Positions 31,283 through 39,852 of a DNA stretch of 64,000 bases are shown piece after piece. Source of the DNA: a bacterium (GTDB lineage Bacteria > Bdellovibrionota > Bdellovibrionia > Bdellovibrionales > Bdellovibrionaceae). The notes below the pieces were generated by a model, which was given only the letters and a program-made list of their open reading frames with translations, searched no databases and had not been told where the DNA came from. The stretch spans positions 124,001 through 188,000 of the forward strand of contig JAIELP010000006.1 in NCBI GenBank assembly GCA_019752925.1, in the 5' to 3' direction. The translations under genes were made by a program, and so were the position numbers. Position 1 is the first letter of the stretch; every line of letters starts with the position of its first letter.

Positions 31283-31900
31283 ATGAATTTATCTAAAATT
31301 TTGATAGCAGGATTATTACTTTTATCTTTTGAAACAAAGGCACAATTAGCTTCAGAAATCATTTTCAACGAAGACAACTGCCTGAACGGTCAGGATTTAA
31401 ATGCTGAAGATGTTGATGTGAGCAATTGCCCAGTTTTACCAACTGAGCCAACAGCTGTTCAATTAGGTACTACGGGAAAAATGATTGATCTTGGCGCTTG
31501 GGAATTAGGCCAAACTGCTGAAGGTGAAGCTTACAAATACGGTGAACTTTCTGCACCAAATGGTGATGAGCCGCGTGTTTTATCTTATGAGGGCGGTAGC
31601 TCTGTGGTTAATGATGGCAACATCGTTTGCTGGGCAAAAGGTTATTACCGTTTAAGAGCTATTCTTCAAAATCCACCTGCGGATTACGTAAAATTACGTG
31701 ATGCTGGCTTCCAAGTTCGCTTTTTCCAATTTCAAACGGATTTACGTAATGGCCCAACAGGCTTTAAAGAAATTGCTTCTTACATGAATCACTTAGTTAA
31801 ATGGGTTACACGCATTGAGCCAGATGGCACTTGTGTACAACCAACGACTGATAAGTTTCAAAAATACTTAACTGGCGAACTTAAAAAGCGCGGTTTATAA
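31283..31900 (+). CDS. Small exported protein of unknown function
   Basis: This 205-residue protein begins with a signal peptide (MNLSKILIAGLLLLSFETKA, cleavage about residue 20). The mature part holds five Cys in pairs far apart (DNCLNGQ, SNCPVLP, IVCWAKG, DGTCVQP), which could form disulfides in the periplasm. TTGCAG with TATAAG 18 nt downstream makes a fair promoter (31226-31256) and GAGGGA is a good ribosome site. It is followed after 21 nt by a peptidase-like gene on the same strand. No family is recognised. Confidence 0.75.
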   Translation: MNLSKILIAGLLLLSFETKAQLASEIIFNEDNCLNGQDLNAEDVDVSNCPVLPTEPTAVQLGTTGKMIDLGAWELGQTAEGEAYKYGELSAPNGDEPRVLSYEGGSSVVNDGNIVCWAKGYYRLRAILQNPPADYVKLRDAGFQVRFFQFQTDLRNGPTGFKEIASYMNHLVKWVTRIEPDGTCVQPTTDKFQKYLTGELKKRGL

Positions 31901-31921
31901 TTTTTGACTGGCTAAGGCTCT

Positions 31922-32821
31922 ATGGAAACAGCGATTAAACTCATTCCCTGGGGCCAAGCCGAAAAAGAGCTTTGGCTCAAAGAACAGCACATCAAACGTT
32001 CATACAAAGATGATGTGCTGACCAAAATTGAAAAGCTGAAATCCACTTTGGATGTTATAAATTACGGTGCACTTTCTTATAACCGCGACCGCTATCCACT
32101 TTTTTTTATTAAATCCCGCAACATTGATAAAAATAAAAAAACTATACTCATAACCGGTGGAGTTCATGGTTATGAAACCAGCGGGGTGCATGGGGCTTTA
32201 AGCTTTATGCAAAATCAGGTTCAAAATTATGTAAATTACTTTAATTTTATTTGTTTTCCCTGCATTAGTCCTTGGGGTTATGAAACTATTAATCGCTGGA
32301 ACCCGCTTGCAATAGACCCAAACAGATCATTCCGTGAAAACAGCCCGGCAGAAGAGTGCAGTTTTTTTCTTGCAGCTATGAAGTCGCAGCAAGTAGAAGT
32401 TTTTGCGCATTTTGATTTGCATGAAACAACCGATACCGACAATACCATATTTAGACCTATGTTGGCTAAACGAGATGGTAAAGAAGAAAAGTTGTCAGAA
32501 ATACCTGACGGATTTTATTTAGTGGGCGACTCCGCCAAACCTCAACCCGAATTTCAAAAAGCTATTATTGATAGAGTAAGACCGGTTACACATATTGCTC
32601 CTTCAGATAAAGACGGAAATATTATCGGTGACCGCGCCGAGCAAGAAGGCGTGATTAACTACGATAAGAAAAAGTTATTTCTTTGCGGTGGATTTTCAAA
32701 TGCGGAGTACATCACAACTACAGAAGTATACCCGGATAGTCCAAAAGCCACAGATGCTATTTGTATTGATGCGCAAGTAGCAGCACTTCAAGGTGGTTTG
32801 GATTTTTTGAAAACTAAATAA
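31922..32821 (+). CDS. M14-family zinc carboxypeptidase-like (succinylglutamate desuccinylase/aspartoacylase-like) protein
   Basis: This 299-residue protein shows the M14 metal-binding pattern: HGYE in TGGVHGYETSGVHGAL (about residue 80) and a second His in AHFDLHETTDTDN (about 163). A late Glu in TTEVYP (about 268) may be catalytic. The length and lack of signal peptide fit cytoplasmic M14 enzymes of the aspartoacylase/desuccinylase or peptide-trimming branch. The substrate is not clear; in relatives, M14 enzymes trim peptidoglycan peptides or amino-acid derivatives. Only 21 nt separate it from the exported small protein upstream. Confidence 0.7.
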   Translation: METAIKLIPWGQAEKELWLKEQHIKRSYKDDVLTKIEKLKSTLDVINYGALSYNRDRYPLFFIKSRNIDKNKKTILITGGVHGYETSGVHGALSFMQNQVQNYVNYFNFICFPCISPWGYETINRWNPLAIDPNRSFRENSPAEECSFFLAAMKSQQVEVFAHFDLHETTDTDNTIFRPMLAKRDGKEEKLSEIPDGFYLVGDSAKPQPEFQKAIIDRVRPVTHIAPSDKDGNIIGDRAEQEGVINYDKKKLFLCGGFSNAEYITTTEVYPDSPKATDAICIDAQVAALQGGLDFLKTK

Positions 32822-32828
32822 TTAGTAT

Positions 32829-33536
32829 TTAGAACTGTCGCACTAAACTGAGCCTATCAAAATTAACTTCTATTCCAACTGCGCTGTTTAAATTGATTAA
32901 ACGAATTCCGAGATTTTGATTTGCTTGAGGGTGAGTAGAGCCAATTGCGGCGGTAACAGTTGAAACCAAAAACCTTCCTTCGCCGGGAAGTAAAGTATTC
33001 GAATCTTGAGCGATGACCACTCCACCAGCTAGAAGCTCAATTCGATAGTTAGGAAATCCTGTAAATTGAAATGGCGGCGGTGGTGAGCCTGGGCCCAGGT
33101 TGCCAACATAAGTTGTTAAAGTGTACGTAGAGTTTAATTGCAGCTGCGCAGTTAGTGTTTGTTGCATTCCTGCCGGTGAATTATTAAATTGCAACTGGTT
33201 ACCTGCATTATCCATCAAAAAAACTACGCCAACATTAAGACCGTCTGGAACCGCATCTAAATATAGTGTGGTTGTATTTGGATTGAGCACGCCGACAGCT
33301 CTGTTGTTGTTATCTATCGCTCCGTAAGACGACCATGATGTAGGAGGGCCTGTTGTTATAAATGAATCGCTGGGAGTGGCTGGCAACTCAAAGCTTGGGT
33401 TTTGAATAGTAATAGATTCAGTAGTTGTAATCGGGCTGGCCGGTGTGTCGCCTTGTTTAGAGGTATTGCAATTAAATATAAATAGTAAAAAGGCAGATAA
33501 TCCAATTACAGCTAAAGTTCTATTTAATGATTTCAT
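32829..33536 (-). CDS. Lipoprotein with carbohydrate-binding-like beta-sandwich domain
   Basis: ATG 33536 is preferred (235 residues) because AGGTG lies 6 nt upstream and the product then begins with a clean lipoprotein signal (TLAVIGLSAFLLFIFNCN). After a Pro/Thr linker the rest is one beta-rich domain: NPSFELPATPSDSF near its start, then repeated short strands, ending in VNFDRLSLVRQF. The NxSFE...W opening is typical of CBM-like/DUF642-like sandwiches. A degraded second copy of its C-terminus is found at 34175-34234, so the locus once had a duplicate. Confidence 0.7.
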   Translation of the reverse strand: MKSLNRTLAVIGLSAFLLFIFNCNTSKQGDTPASPITTTESITIQNPSFELPATPSDSFITTGPPTSWSSYGAIDNNNRAVGVLNPNTTTLYLDAVPDGLNVGVVFLMDNAGNQLQFNNSPAGMQQTLTAQLQLNSTYTLTTYVGNLGPGSPPPPFQFTGFPNYRIELLAGGVVIAQDSNTLLPGEGRFLVSTVTAAIGSTHPQANQNLGIRLINLNSAVGIEVNFDRLSLVRQF

Positions 33537-33711
33537 AAAGCACCTGCACGTTGTAGTCATTACAGGAGAACATATGAGTTTAAGCCAAGTCCAGTGCAAA
33601 AGAAAATCAGGACGGAAACTGGTAGTGGGTCAGGTTCATTTTTAGGCTGGATTATTTTTAATTTCAAACTCACAATAACTAGAAATTAATAAACACACTC
33701 TAGGAAGAGCT

Positions 33712-34164
33712 ATGGCCAAAAAAATTAAACTCAAAACACAAAAAAATAAACTAAGCGTTGCAGCATACATTGCGGGCATTAAAGATCCAGAGCTTAAAAA
33801 AAATTGTAAAACTCTACTGAGCGTTTTTAAAAAAGCCACAGGACTTAAACCAAAAATGTGGGGTCCTGCCATCATCGGCTTTGGTGAATTCACGTATTAC
33901 CGCTCTAACGGCGATGAGGGTACTTTTTTAGAAACAGGCTTCAGTGCGCGCAAGAGCGGACCTGTACTTTATATAGTTGCGGGATATGAAAAGTATGCTG
34001 CTCTTCTGAAAAATCTAGGTCCACATAAAAAATCTAAAAGCTGTTTGTATTTAAAAAATCTTGAAGATACAAATTTAAAAGTTTTAGGAAAATTAATCTC
34101 TCAAGGACTAAAAGACAATCGCAAACAGGCCAAAGAGCGCAAAATTAAACTAAGCAAATCCTAG
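33712..34164 (+). CDS. DUF1801 family protein
   Basis: This 150-residue cytoplasmic protein has the DUF1801 (YdhG-like) layout. An N-terminal helical pair includes LKKNCKTLLSVFKKATG; then come KMWGPAIIGFGEFTYYR, a beta region with ARKSGPVLYIVAGYE, and the C-terminal GPHKKSKSCLYLKNLEDTN. The family has no assigned reaction; some members bind iron chaperone-like partners. The start ATG at 33712 has GGAAGAG upstream. The gene sits between a lipoprotein and a fragment of that lipoprotein's paralogue. Confidence 0.85.
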   Translation: MAKKIKLKTQKNKLSVAAYIAGIKDPELKKNCKTLLSVFKKATGLKPKMWGPAIIGFGEFTYYRSNGDEGTFLETGFSARKSGPVLYIVAGYEKYAALLKNLGPHKKSKSCLYLKNLEDTNLKVLGKLISQGLKDNRKQAKERKIKLSKS

Positions 34165-34174
34165 TGCGACATCG

Positions 34175-34234
34175 CTAGTACTGTCTAACGAGAGTTAATC
34201 TATCAAAATTAACTTCAATGGTTACGTTACCCAT
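34175..34234 (-). pseudogene. C-terminal fragment of a paralogue of the lipoprotein at 32829-33536
   Basis: On the minus strand the codons read VTIEVNFDRLTLVRQY then TAG. The intact lipoprotein ends VGIEVNFDRLSLVRQF then its stop, so 13 of 16 aligned residues are identical. No upstream part of the domain remains; the DNA 5' of it is AT-rich spacer. It is best explained as the remnant of a tandem duplicate broken by later rearrangement, perhaps when the DUF1801 gene arrived. Confidence 0.65.
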
Positions 34235-34261
34235 GATCAAAAGTAATAATTTTTTTGTGAA

Positions 34262-35362
34262 TTATTTGACAGAAGTTAGGCGGGCAATTTTACCGTCGTC
34301 AGTGGAAATATAGAGCGCACCCTCTGGCCCGGTGCGTACGTTTCTGATGCGGAGATCGAAATCTTTTAACATTTCTTCTTGCTCCACTACGCGCGGACCA
34401 TCCATTTTTAAACGACGTAAATGCATGCCGCTTAAAGTTCCGATAAAAATATTTCCGTTCCATTTAGGAAATACATTGCCGGTGTATATAGTAAGAGCCG
34501 AAGGTGAAATAGAAGGTACCCAGTAAGTGATTGGCTGTTCCATTCCGGCACTGGACTCTTTTCCAATTTTTGGTCCGTAGTACTCGCGTCCGTAAGTAAT
34601 AACCGGCCAGCCATAATTTTTTCCGGGTACGATCAAGTTGAGTTCATCGCCGCCTTTAGGTCCCATTTCGGCAGACCAGAGCTCGCCGGTTTTTGCATTT
34701 CTAACTAAGCCCTGCGGATTGCGGTGACCGTAACTCCAGATTTCGGGTTTAACATCTTTGTTTTTTACAAAAGGATTATCAGCCGGGATATTTCCGTCTT
34801 CTTTTAAACGTAAGATTTTTCCATTATGGTAATTTAAATCCTGAGCTAGCTTTCGTTCATTTCGGTCGCCCATGGTAAGTAAAATATTTCCTAAGCCGTC
34901 AAATTCAATGCGTGAGCCGAAATGAATATTATTGTCGTTAGATTCATAGCCTGAAAATATTTTTTTAAAGCCCGAAAGGCTATTCTCTTTTAAAGTACCA
35001 AAACCCAAAGCCGTAGTGGCTTCATCTTTTACAGGCTCCGAGTAACTCAGATAAATTTTTGATTTATCGGTGGGGTGAACTCTGACATCCAGTAGTCCGC
35101 CCTGACCGTTAGCCCACACCTGTGGAGCATTTTTCACTTCGATCATACTTTTTGATTTTAAATTCAAAATACGTAAAGCCCCACTGCGCTCAGTAAATAT
35201 CATCTGGTCGTTATTTAAAAAATCAAATCCCCAAACCACATCTTTTTGTTGGACTAAAATTTCAAACTGAAACTTTTCGCCTCCGGCGGTATAAACTTTT
35301 GCCGGCGCGCTCAGGGTGTAAATCGAAAATAGTAATAATAAAGTTGTAACTACAAACTTCAT
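34262..35362 (-). CDS. Exported PQQ-dependent aldose/sorbosone sugar dehydrogenase-like protein
   Basis: ATG 35362 with GGAGG 5 nt upstream gives 366 residues and a signal peptide (KFVVTTLLLLFSIYTLSA). The body is a six-bladed beta-propeller of the soluble GDH/YliI type: FLNNDQMIFTERSGALRI, GGLLDVRVHPTDKSKIYLSY, and the sequence GHRNPQGLVRNAKTGELW with the NPQG motif seen in the active site region. Family members oxidise aldoses at C1 with PQQ in the periplasm. No PQQ synthesis genes are in the window. The next gene upstream, RadD-like, is not functionally linked. Confidence 0.88.
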   Translation of the reverse strand: MKFVVTTLLLLFSIYTLSAPAKVYTAGGEKFQFEILVQQKDVVWGFDFLNNDQMIFTERSGALRILNLKSKSMIEVKNAPQVWANGQGGLLDVRVHPTDKSKIYLSYSEPVKDEATTALGFGTLKENSLSGFKKIFSGYESNDNNIHFGSRIEFDGLGNILLTMGDRNERKLAQDLNYHNGKILRLKEDGNIPADNPFVKNKDVKPEIWSYGHRNPQGLVRNAKTGELWSAEMGPKGGDELNLIVPGKNYGWPVITYGREYYGPKIGKESSAGMEQPITYWVPSISPSALTIYTGNVFPKWNGNIFIGTLSGMHLRRLKMDGPRVVEQEEMLKDFDLRIRNVRTGPEGALYISTDDGKIARLTSVK

Positions 35363-35397
35363 AATAACCTCCACAGATTAGGATAACGATAAGCGGA

Positions 35398-37134
35398 TTA
35401 AAGTTCTTCTGCAAAAACTTTTTCAGTGATTTTCCAGAACTTATCCTGTTTTCGCGCGATGACGAAGGAAGGCAATCTAAAAAGTTTTTGATATTTAATA
35501 ACTTCTTGAGGGGCGCTGAATTCCACGGCCAATTCGGGACGTCTTAAATGCGAACGCAAAAAATTAATATTAAATTTTTTAATAGATGAAGGGTTACTGA
35601 AGAAGTGAGCCTCACTGACGTACTGGGCATCGTAGTCGTAATAGCGTATTTCTAAATAAGGACTGCCATTTTTATCTTTGCGCTCATCAAAGGTTACTTT
35701 AGCCGGCGTTAACACATGGGCATTTTTAGATAGCCTTGCCTGTTTTAGTTTGGCATCGGCATCAATTAATACAGCCTTGCATTTTTCACAGGCTTTGGCG
35801 GTAATATCATTTTCACAGCCGCAGCTATGGCAAATTTTAGAACGGAAGCGGTAACCGCAGGGTTTAATTTCAAAAGTAACCTGATCCTGAGCGGCGCCTT
35901 TGCATTTACGACCAAAGTGTTCATACACAACGCCGTCTTCATCAGCATAGCCCCAGAAACTATTTTCAAAATCACAAACCGGGCAGGGAACAATAACGGC
36001 CACTGTGTCTTTAGCAGGACGTCTGTCGCTGATTTCAGGAGCGTAAATATCATGTCCCATTCCGGTGTAATCCAGTACGAAACAATCTTTTTTATCATCT
36101 GAAAGGCGTAGACCGCGTCCGATAATCTGCTGATAAAGACTATTGGACTCCGTAGGACGTAATATGGCGATCATATCCACATGAGGAGCATCAAAGCCGG
36201 TAGTCAGTACCGATACATTAACTAAGTATTTGAACTTTTTCTTTTTAAAATCGTTTACGATGGCATTGCGTTCGCTCATTTCAGTATCGCCTAAAACAAC
36301 TCGGGCATCGTCAGCGGGCAGGTATGACATGATTTCTTCGGCATGCTTCACCGAACTACTGAAAATCATCACACCTTTTCGGTCAAAGCGATTGGTGATA
36401 TCAATAATATTTTTAATAATTAATGGAGTTAAGCGCTTCTGGCTTTTTAAAATTTCTTCAACTTCAGCAGTGGTGTAGGCGCGGTCTTTATCGGTAAGTT
36501 CTGAAAAATCATAACAAGTAACCGGAATGTCCACTTTTACCGGAGTCGTAAGGTATTTATTTTTAATCATGTACGAAAGCGGAAGTTCATAAACACATTG
36601 TTTAAAAAATCTTCTTTGTTCGGTTTTAAGTTCACCGGTTTGAGAAAACTCGTAAATCCAGCCTAAGCCTAGTCGATAAGGAGTGGCGGTGAGTCCTAAA
36701 ATACAGAGTTCAGGATTTCTGTCGGATAATTTTTTAATAACATCTTGATATTGTGTAGAGCCTTCTTCGGCCACACGGTGGCATTCATCAATAACCAATA
36801 ACGAGAAATTATTAAAAAAATCATCCGGTGCACGGGCCACCGACTGAACACTACCGAAAATAGCTTTTTGGTCCCAGTCTTTTTTTCCGAGACTGGCTGA
36901 AAATATTCCGGCATCAAGACCATAGCTTTTATATTTTTCGTAATTTTGTTCTACAAGCTCTTTAACATGGGCTAAAACCAAAACGCGTCCTCGCGCAATT
37001 TTAGCTAGCTCCGCAATAACTAAACTTTTGCCAGCACCGGTAGGCAAAACAACCACAGCCGGACGGCGGGTTTTTTTAAAATAGGCAATGGTGTTATTAA
37101 CAGCTTTTTGCTGATAATCGCGAAGTTTGTACAT
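35398..37134 (-). CDS. radD: RadD-like SF2 helicase with zinc-finger C-terminus
   Basis: This 578-residue SF2 helicase has motif I LPTGAGKSLV (about residue 32), motif II IDECHR (about 134), motif III LTATPYR and motif VI QQIIGRGLR. Near residues 387-470 it has two Cys clusters (CPVCDFEN and CHSCGCEN...CEKC) that make zinc-binding sites as in E. coli RadD (YejH). RadD works in repair of DNA gaps and double-strand breaks with SSB and RecA. The C-terminal domain of about 100 residues is the usual RadD tail. Family call is good, species ortholog call less so. Confidence 0.8.
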   Translation of the reverse strand: MYKLRDYQQKAVNNTIAYFKKTRRPAVVVLPTGAGKSLVIAELAKIARGRVLVLAHVKELVEQNYEKYKSYGLDAGIFSASLGKKDWDQKAIFGSVQSVARAPDDFFNNFSLLVIDECHRVAEEGSTQYQDVIKKLSDRNPELCILGLTATPYRLGLGWIYEFSQTGELKTEQRRFFKQCVYELPLSYMIKNKYLTTPVKVDIPVTCYDFSELTDKDRAYTTAEVEEILKSQKRLTPLIIKNIIDITNRFDRKGVMIFSSSVKHAEEIMSYLPADDARVVLGDTEMSERNAIVNDFKKKKFKYLVNVSVLTTGFDAPHVDMIAILRPTESNSLYQQIIGRGLRLSDDKKDCFVLDYTGMGHDIYAPEISDRRPAKDTVAVIVPCPVCDFENSFWGYADEDGVVYEHFGRKCKGAAQDQVTFEIKPCGYRFRSKICHSCGCENDITAKACEKCKAVLIDADAKLKQARLSKNAHVLTPAKVTFDERKDKNGSPYLEIRYYDYDAQYVSEAHFFSNPSSIKKFNINFLRSHLRRPELAVEFSAPQEVIKYQKLFRLPSFVIARKQDKFWKITEKVFAEEL

Positions 37135-37173
37135 GCGTTCATAATATTGTTTTAATAATTTTTCGGCAATAAA

Positions 37174-38265
37174 TTAAACACTCATAGGAAGAGAAAATGT
37201 AAAGGAGCTACCTTTCCCAATTTCCGATTGAACCCAGATTTTGCCTTTATGTGCCTCAACTATCCATTTAGAAATAAAGAGTCCGAGGCCCAGACCTCGC
37301 CGGTCGTCGGATTTTAGTTGAGAAAAACGCTCAAAAATTTCATTTATTTTTTCTTGAGGAATACCAGGGCCATTATCGCTCACCGAAACTTCAACTGTGT
37401 TCTCTGTTTTGCGTGTTGAAAGTACAATAGCACTTCCTTTGGGTGAAAATTTCAGTGCATTGCCTACAAGATTAGAAAGAACCTGTAAAATTTTATCATG
37501 ATCTATTTCCACCAATATTTTATCAATACTGGCTTCAACTGATACGGTATATGATTTATTTAAAACAATTGGTGCAAATAAATCCATACATTCCTTCAGT
37601 AGCTCCGATATATTATTTGTTCTGGTGTTGAGCATAAGTTTATTATTAGACATTCTTTCGACATCTAGAAGATCGCTAATCATGCGGTCCATATGTGCAA
37701 CGTTACGCTCAATAATTTCAAGAATTTCAAGATAGTTTTCTTCACTGTTTTTAATTTTACTCAGCCCAGCGCGAAGAAGACTTGCTCCCATTGCTACTGA
37801 TGATAATGGATTTTTTAAATCGTGGCTGACCACTGCAAGAAATTGGTCTCTTGTTATAAGTGCATTTTTGGTTTGGTCATAAACAACGTCGGTTCCTTCT
37901 CTTTCGTCCATAAGATTATTGTCGGTATTGGTGCGTTCGCTTTCTAAAAGTGCCTCGGCAACTAAGCGTTTTTGAAAGCGCTCTTTATTGCGTATCCGAT
38001 CTTCTTCTGAACGCGCAACAATTTGGGCTTGGTCAGATTGCTTGCGCTCGTCAACTGAGGCTTTATCCATATCAGCTGCTATGCGCGTATTTGCGAGAAC
38101 TTTATCAGCGGTAATTCTGTTGGAGCGGATTTTTTCGTCGAATTTATCTTCAATGGCCGTATTTTTTGTATTGATAACTCTGTCGGTTTTATGCCTTTCG
38201 TGCTCAAGGCTTTTATCGGTTTTAAGTCGTGATTTATTTACAGGTGCGTTGTCTTTTTGATCCAT
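37174..38265 (-). CDS. Cytoplasmic histidine kinase with long coiled-coil sensor
   Basis: This is a 363-residue protein with no TM. The first 130 residues are a highly charged coiled coil rich in Lys, Glu, Asp and Arg (HERHKTDRVINTKN, ERKQSDQAQIVAR), of a kind I cannot tie to a known sensor. HisKA follows with His in VVSHDLKNPLSSVA (about residue 155) and HATPase_c with DNGPGIPQEK and GLGLGLFIS. The lack of a sensory domain suggests it is driven by a partner through the coiled coil. No response regulator is adjacent. Confidence 0.9.
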   Translation of the reverse strand: MDQKDNAPVNKSRLKTDKSLEHERHKTDRVINTKNTAIEDKFDEKIRSNRITADKVLANTRIAADMDKASVDERKQSDQAQIVARSEEDRIRNKERFQKRLVAEALLESERTNTDNNLMDEREGTDVVYDQTKNALITRDQFLAVVSHDLKNPLSSVAMGASLLRAGLSKIKNSEENYLEILEIIERNVAHMDRMISDLLDVERMSNNKLMLNTRTNNISELLKECMDLFAPIVLNKSYTVSVEASIDKILVEIDHDKILQVLSNLVGNALKFSPKGSAIVLSTRKTENTVEVSVSDNGPGIPQEKINEIFERFSQLKSDDRRGLGLGLFISKWIVEAHKGKIWVQSEIGKGSSFTFSLPMSV

Positions 38266-38437
38266 ATTTGAATGCTCCAGTTAAAATAGGTCATTTTTGC
38301 CGGTCTACTCAGCTGAGATGCAATCGTTAAGCCTGAATCAGTACGGCTCTGCGTGCTATTGGCAATTAAAGGGGGTAATTTTACATTGTTTCAAAAAAAC
38401 GTCGTAAATTTGTGCGAGTTATATTAAATGATAGACC

Positions 38438-39676
38438 ATGAAATTCGACAAATTTGCCATAGCTGAAGAACTTAAAACTAATCTTATTGATAACGGCTAT
38501 TTCCGTACAACCGATATTCAGTATAAAGCTATTCCGGCTATTATGAACGGTGAGGATGTTTTAGCTATTGCGCAAACGGGTAGTGGTAAAACCGCAGCTT
38601 TTGCAATTCCGATTATTAACGATATTCATCAGTACAAAACCAGTAAACGTAGTAACGGAGTAAAGTGTTTGGTCTTAGTTCCAACTCGTGAGTTAGCTAA
38701 ACAAATAGGTGAAGTTTTTGCTAAGTTAACTAAACACACTAAAGCTTCAAGCTACGCTATTTACGGCGGAGTTGAGCAAGAACGGCAAATAGATCAGTTA
38801 GCTGGCGGTATAGATATTTTAATTGCTACTCCAGGGCGTATGTTTGATTTGATCAGTCAGCAGCATGTGGATATTAGCAAAGTAAGTGTTTTGGTTTTAG
38901 ATGAAGCCGATCATATGCTTGATTTAGGATTTATCGATGACATTGAAAGTGTTAAAAGAAAATTAAAACAACGTCATCAAACTCTGTTTTTTTCAGCAAC
39001 GATTAATCCTAAAATTAAAAAGCTGGCCTACTCACAGATCAGCTCATCAGCATTAAGAATTCAGGTGTCGCCGGAAAAAATGGTTTCTAAAAATGTGACT
39101 CATTCAATCGTAAAAGTTGAAATGACTGAAAAACGCTATCTTTTAATTAATTTCATAAATGCCAACCCTGAAGCTAAGGGCATAATTTTTGTTCGTACCC
39201 AAGTTAGAGTTCAACGAGTATCGGAACAATTGGCCAAAGCCGATATTCATGTGCTTTGTATGCATGGAGGCATGGAGCAGGCTGAGCGTGAAGAAAACTT
39301 AGAAACATTCAGAAAACAAAAGCAAGGATGGCTGATTACAACTGATGTTACCGCTCGTGGAATTGATTTGCCCACTTTGTCCCATGTTATTAACTACGAT
39401 TTACCTGATGAACCTGAAAATTACGTTCACCGAATTGGTAGAACTGGCCGAGGCTTCGCTAAAGGTGAGGCTATTTCTTTTTACAGCACAGAAGAAAAAG
39501 AAAAACTCGATTTAATAGAAGAGTTTATTCAAACTAAAATTCCGCAGATGAAGGTGTATAAAGAGCATCTAGAGGCTCCTAAAAAAGTAGACGAATCAGC
39601 TTCTATTGCCGACATGATTGCCGCTGCAGAGGCCAGCTATGGTGATTTCAAAAAACGAAAAAAGAAGAAGAAATAG
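38438..39676 (+). CDS. DEAD-box ATP-dependent RNA helicase (RhlE/SrmB-like)
   Basis: This 412-residue helicase has a Q motif (DIQYKAIPAIM), motif I AQTGSGKTAA, motif Ia PTRELA, motif II DEADHMLD, motif III SAT, motif V and the last HRIGRTGR. The C-terminal tail is a short basic Lys-rich stretch (DFKKRKKKKK). The length matches bacterial RhlE/DbpA-like proteins that remodel rRNA or unwind mRNA during cold stress or decay. The exact subtype cannot be decided without a tree. The gene stands alone; the next gene begins 176 nt downstream. Confidence 0.93.
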   Translation: MKFDKFAIAEELKTNLIDNGYFRTTDIQYKAIPAIMNGEDVLAIAQTGSGKTAAFAIPIINDIHQYKTSKRSNGVKCLVLVPTRELAKQIGEVFAKLTKHTKASSYAIYGGVEQERQIDQLAGGIDILIATPGRMFDLISQQHVDISKVSVLVLDEADHMLDLGFIDDIESVKRKLKQRHQTLFFSATINPKIKKLAYSQISSSALRIQVSPEKMVSKNVTHSIVKVEMTEKRYLLINFINANPEAKGIIFVRTQVRVQRVSEQLAKADIHVLCMHGGMEQAEREENLETFRKQKQGWLITTDVTARGIDLPTLSHVINYDLPDEPENYVHRIGRTGRGFAKGEAISFYSTEEKEKLDLIEEFIQTKIPQMKVYKEHLEAPKKVDESASIADMIAAAEASYGDFKKRKKKKK

Positions 39677-39852
39677 ATCATAAGTTCGTCACTGGACTTA
39701 CGTGTCATTCTTTTCGTCAGGCTCGCGCTGTGTACAAACATTTTGTTATAGTCAGCAAAACAAATTTTGGTTCCCGATATGAGCCGTAATAAAAATCGTA
39801 CTCGTCGACCAAGGTTTTGAGCTTGGACCTGCTCTTGCATTCTACATAGTTT

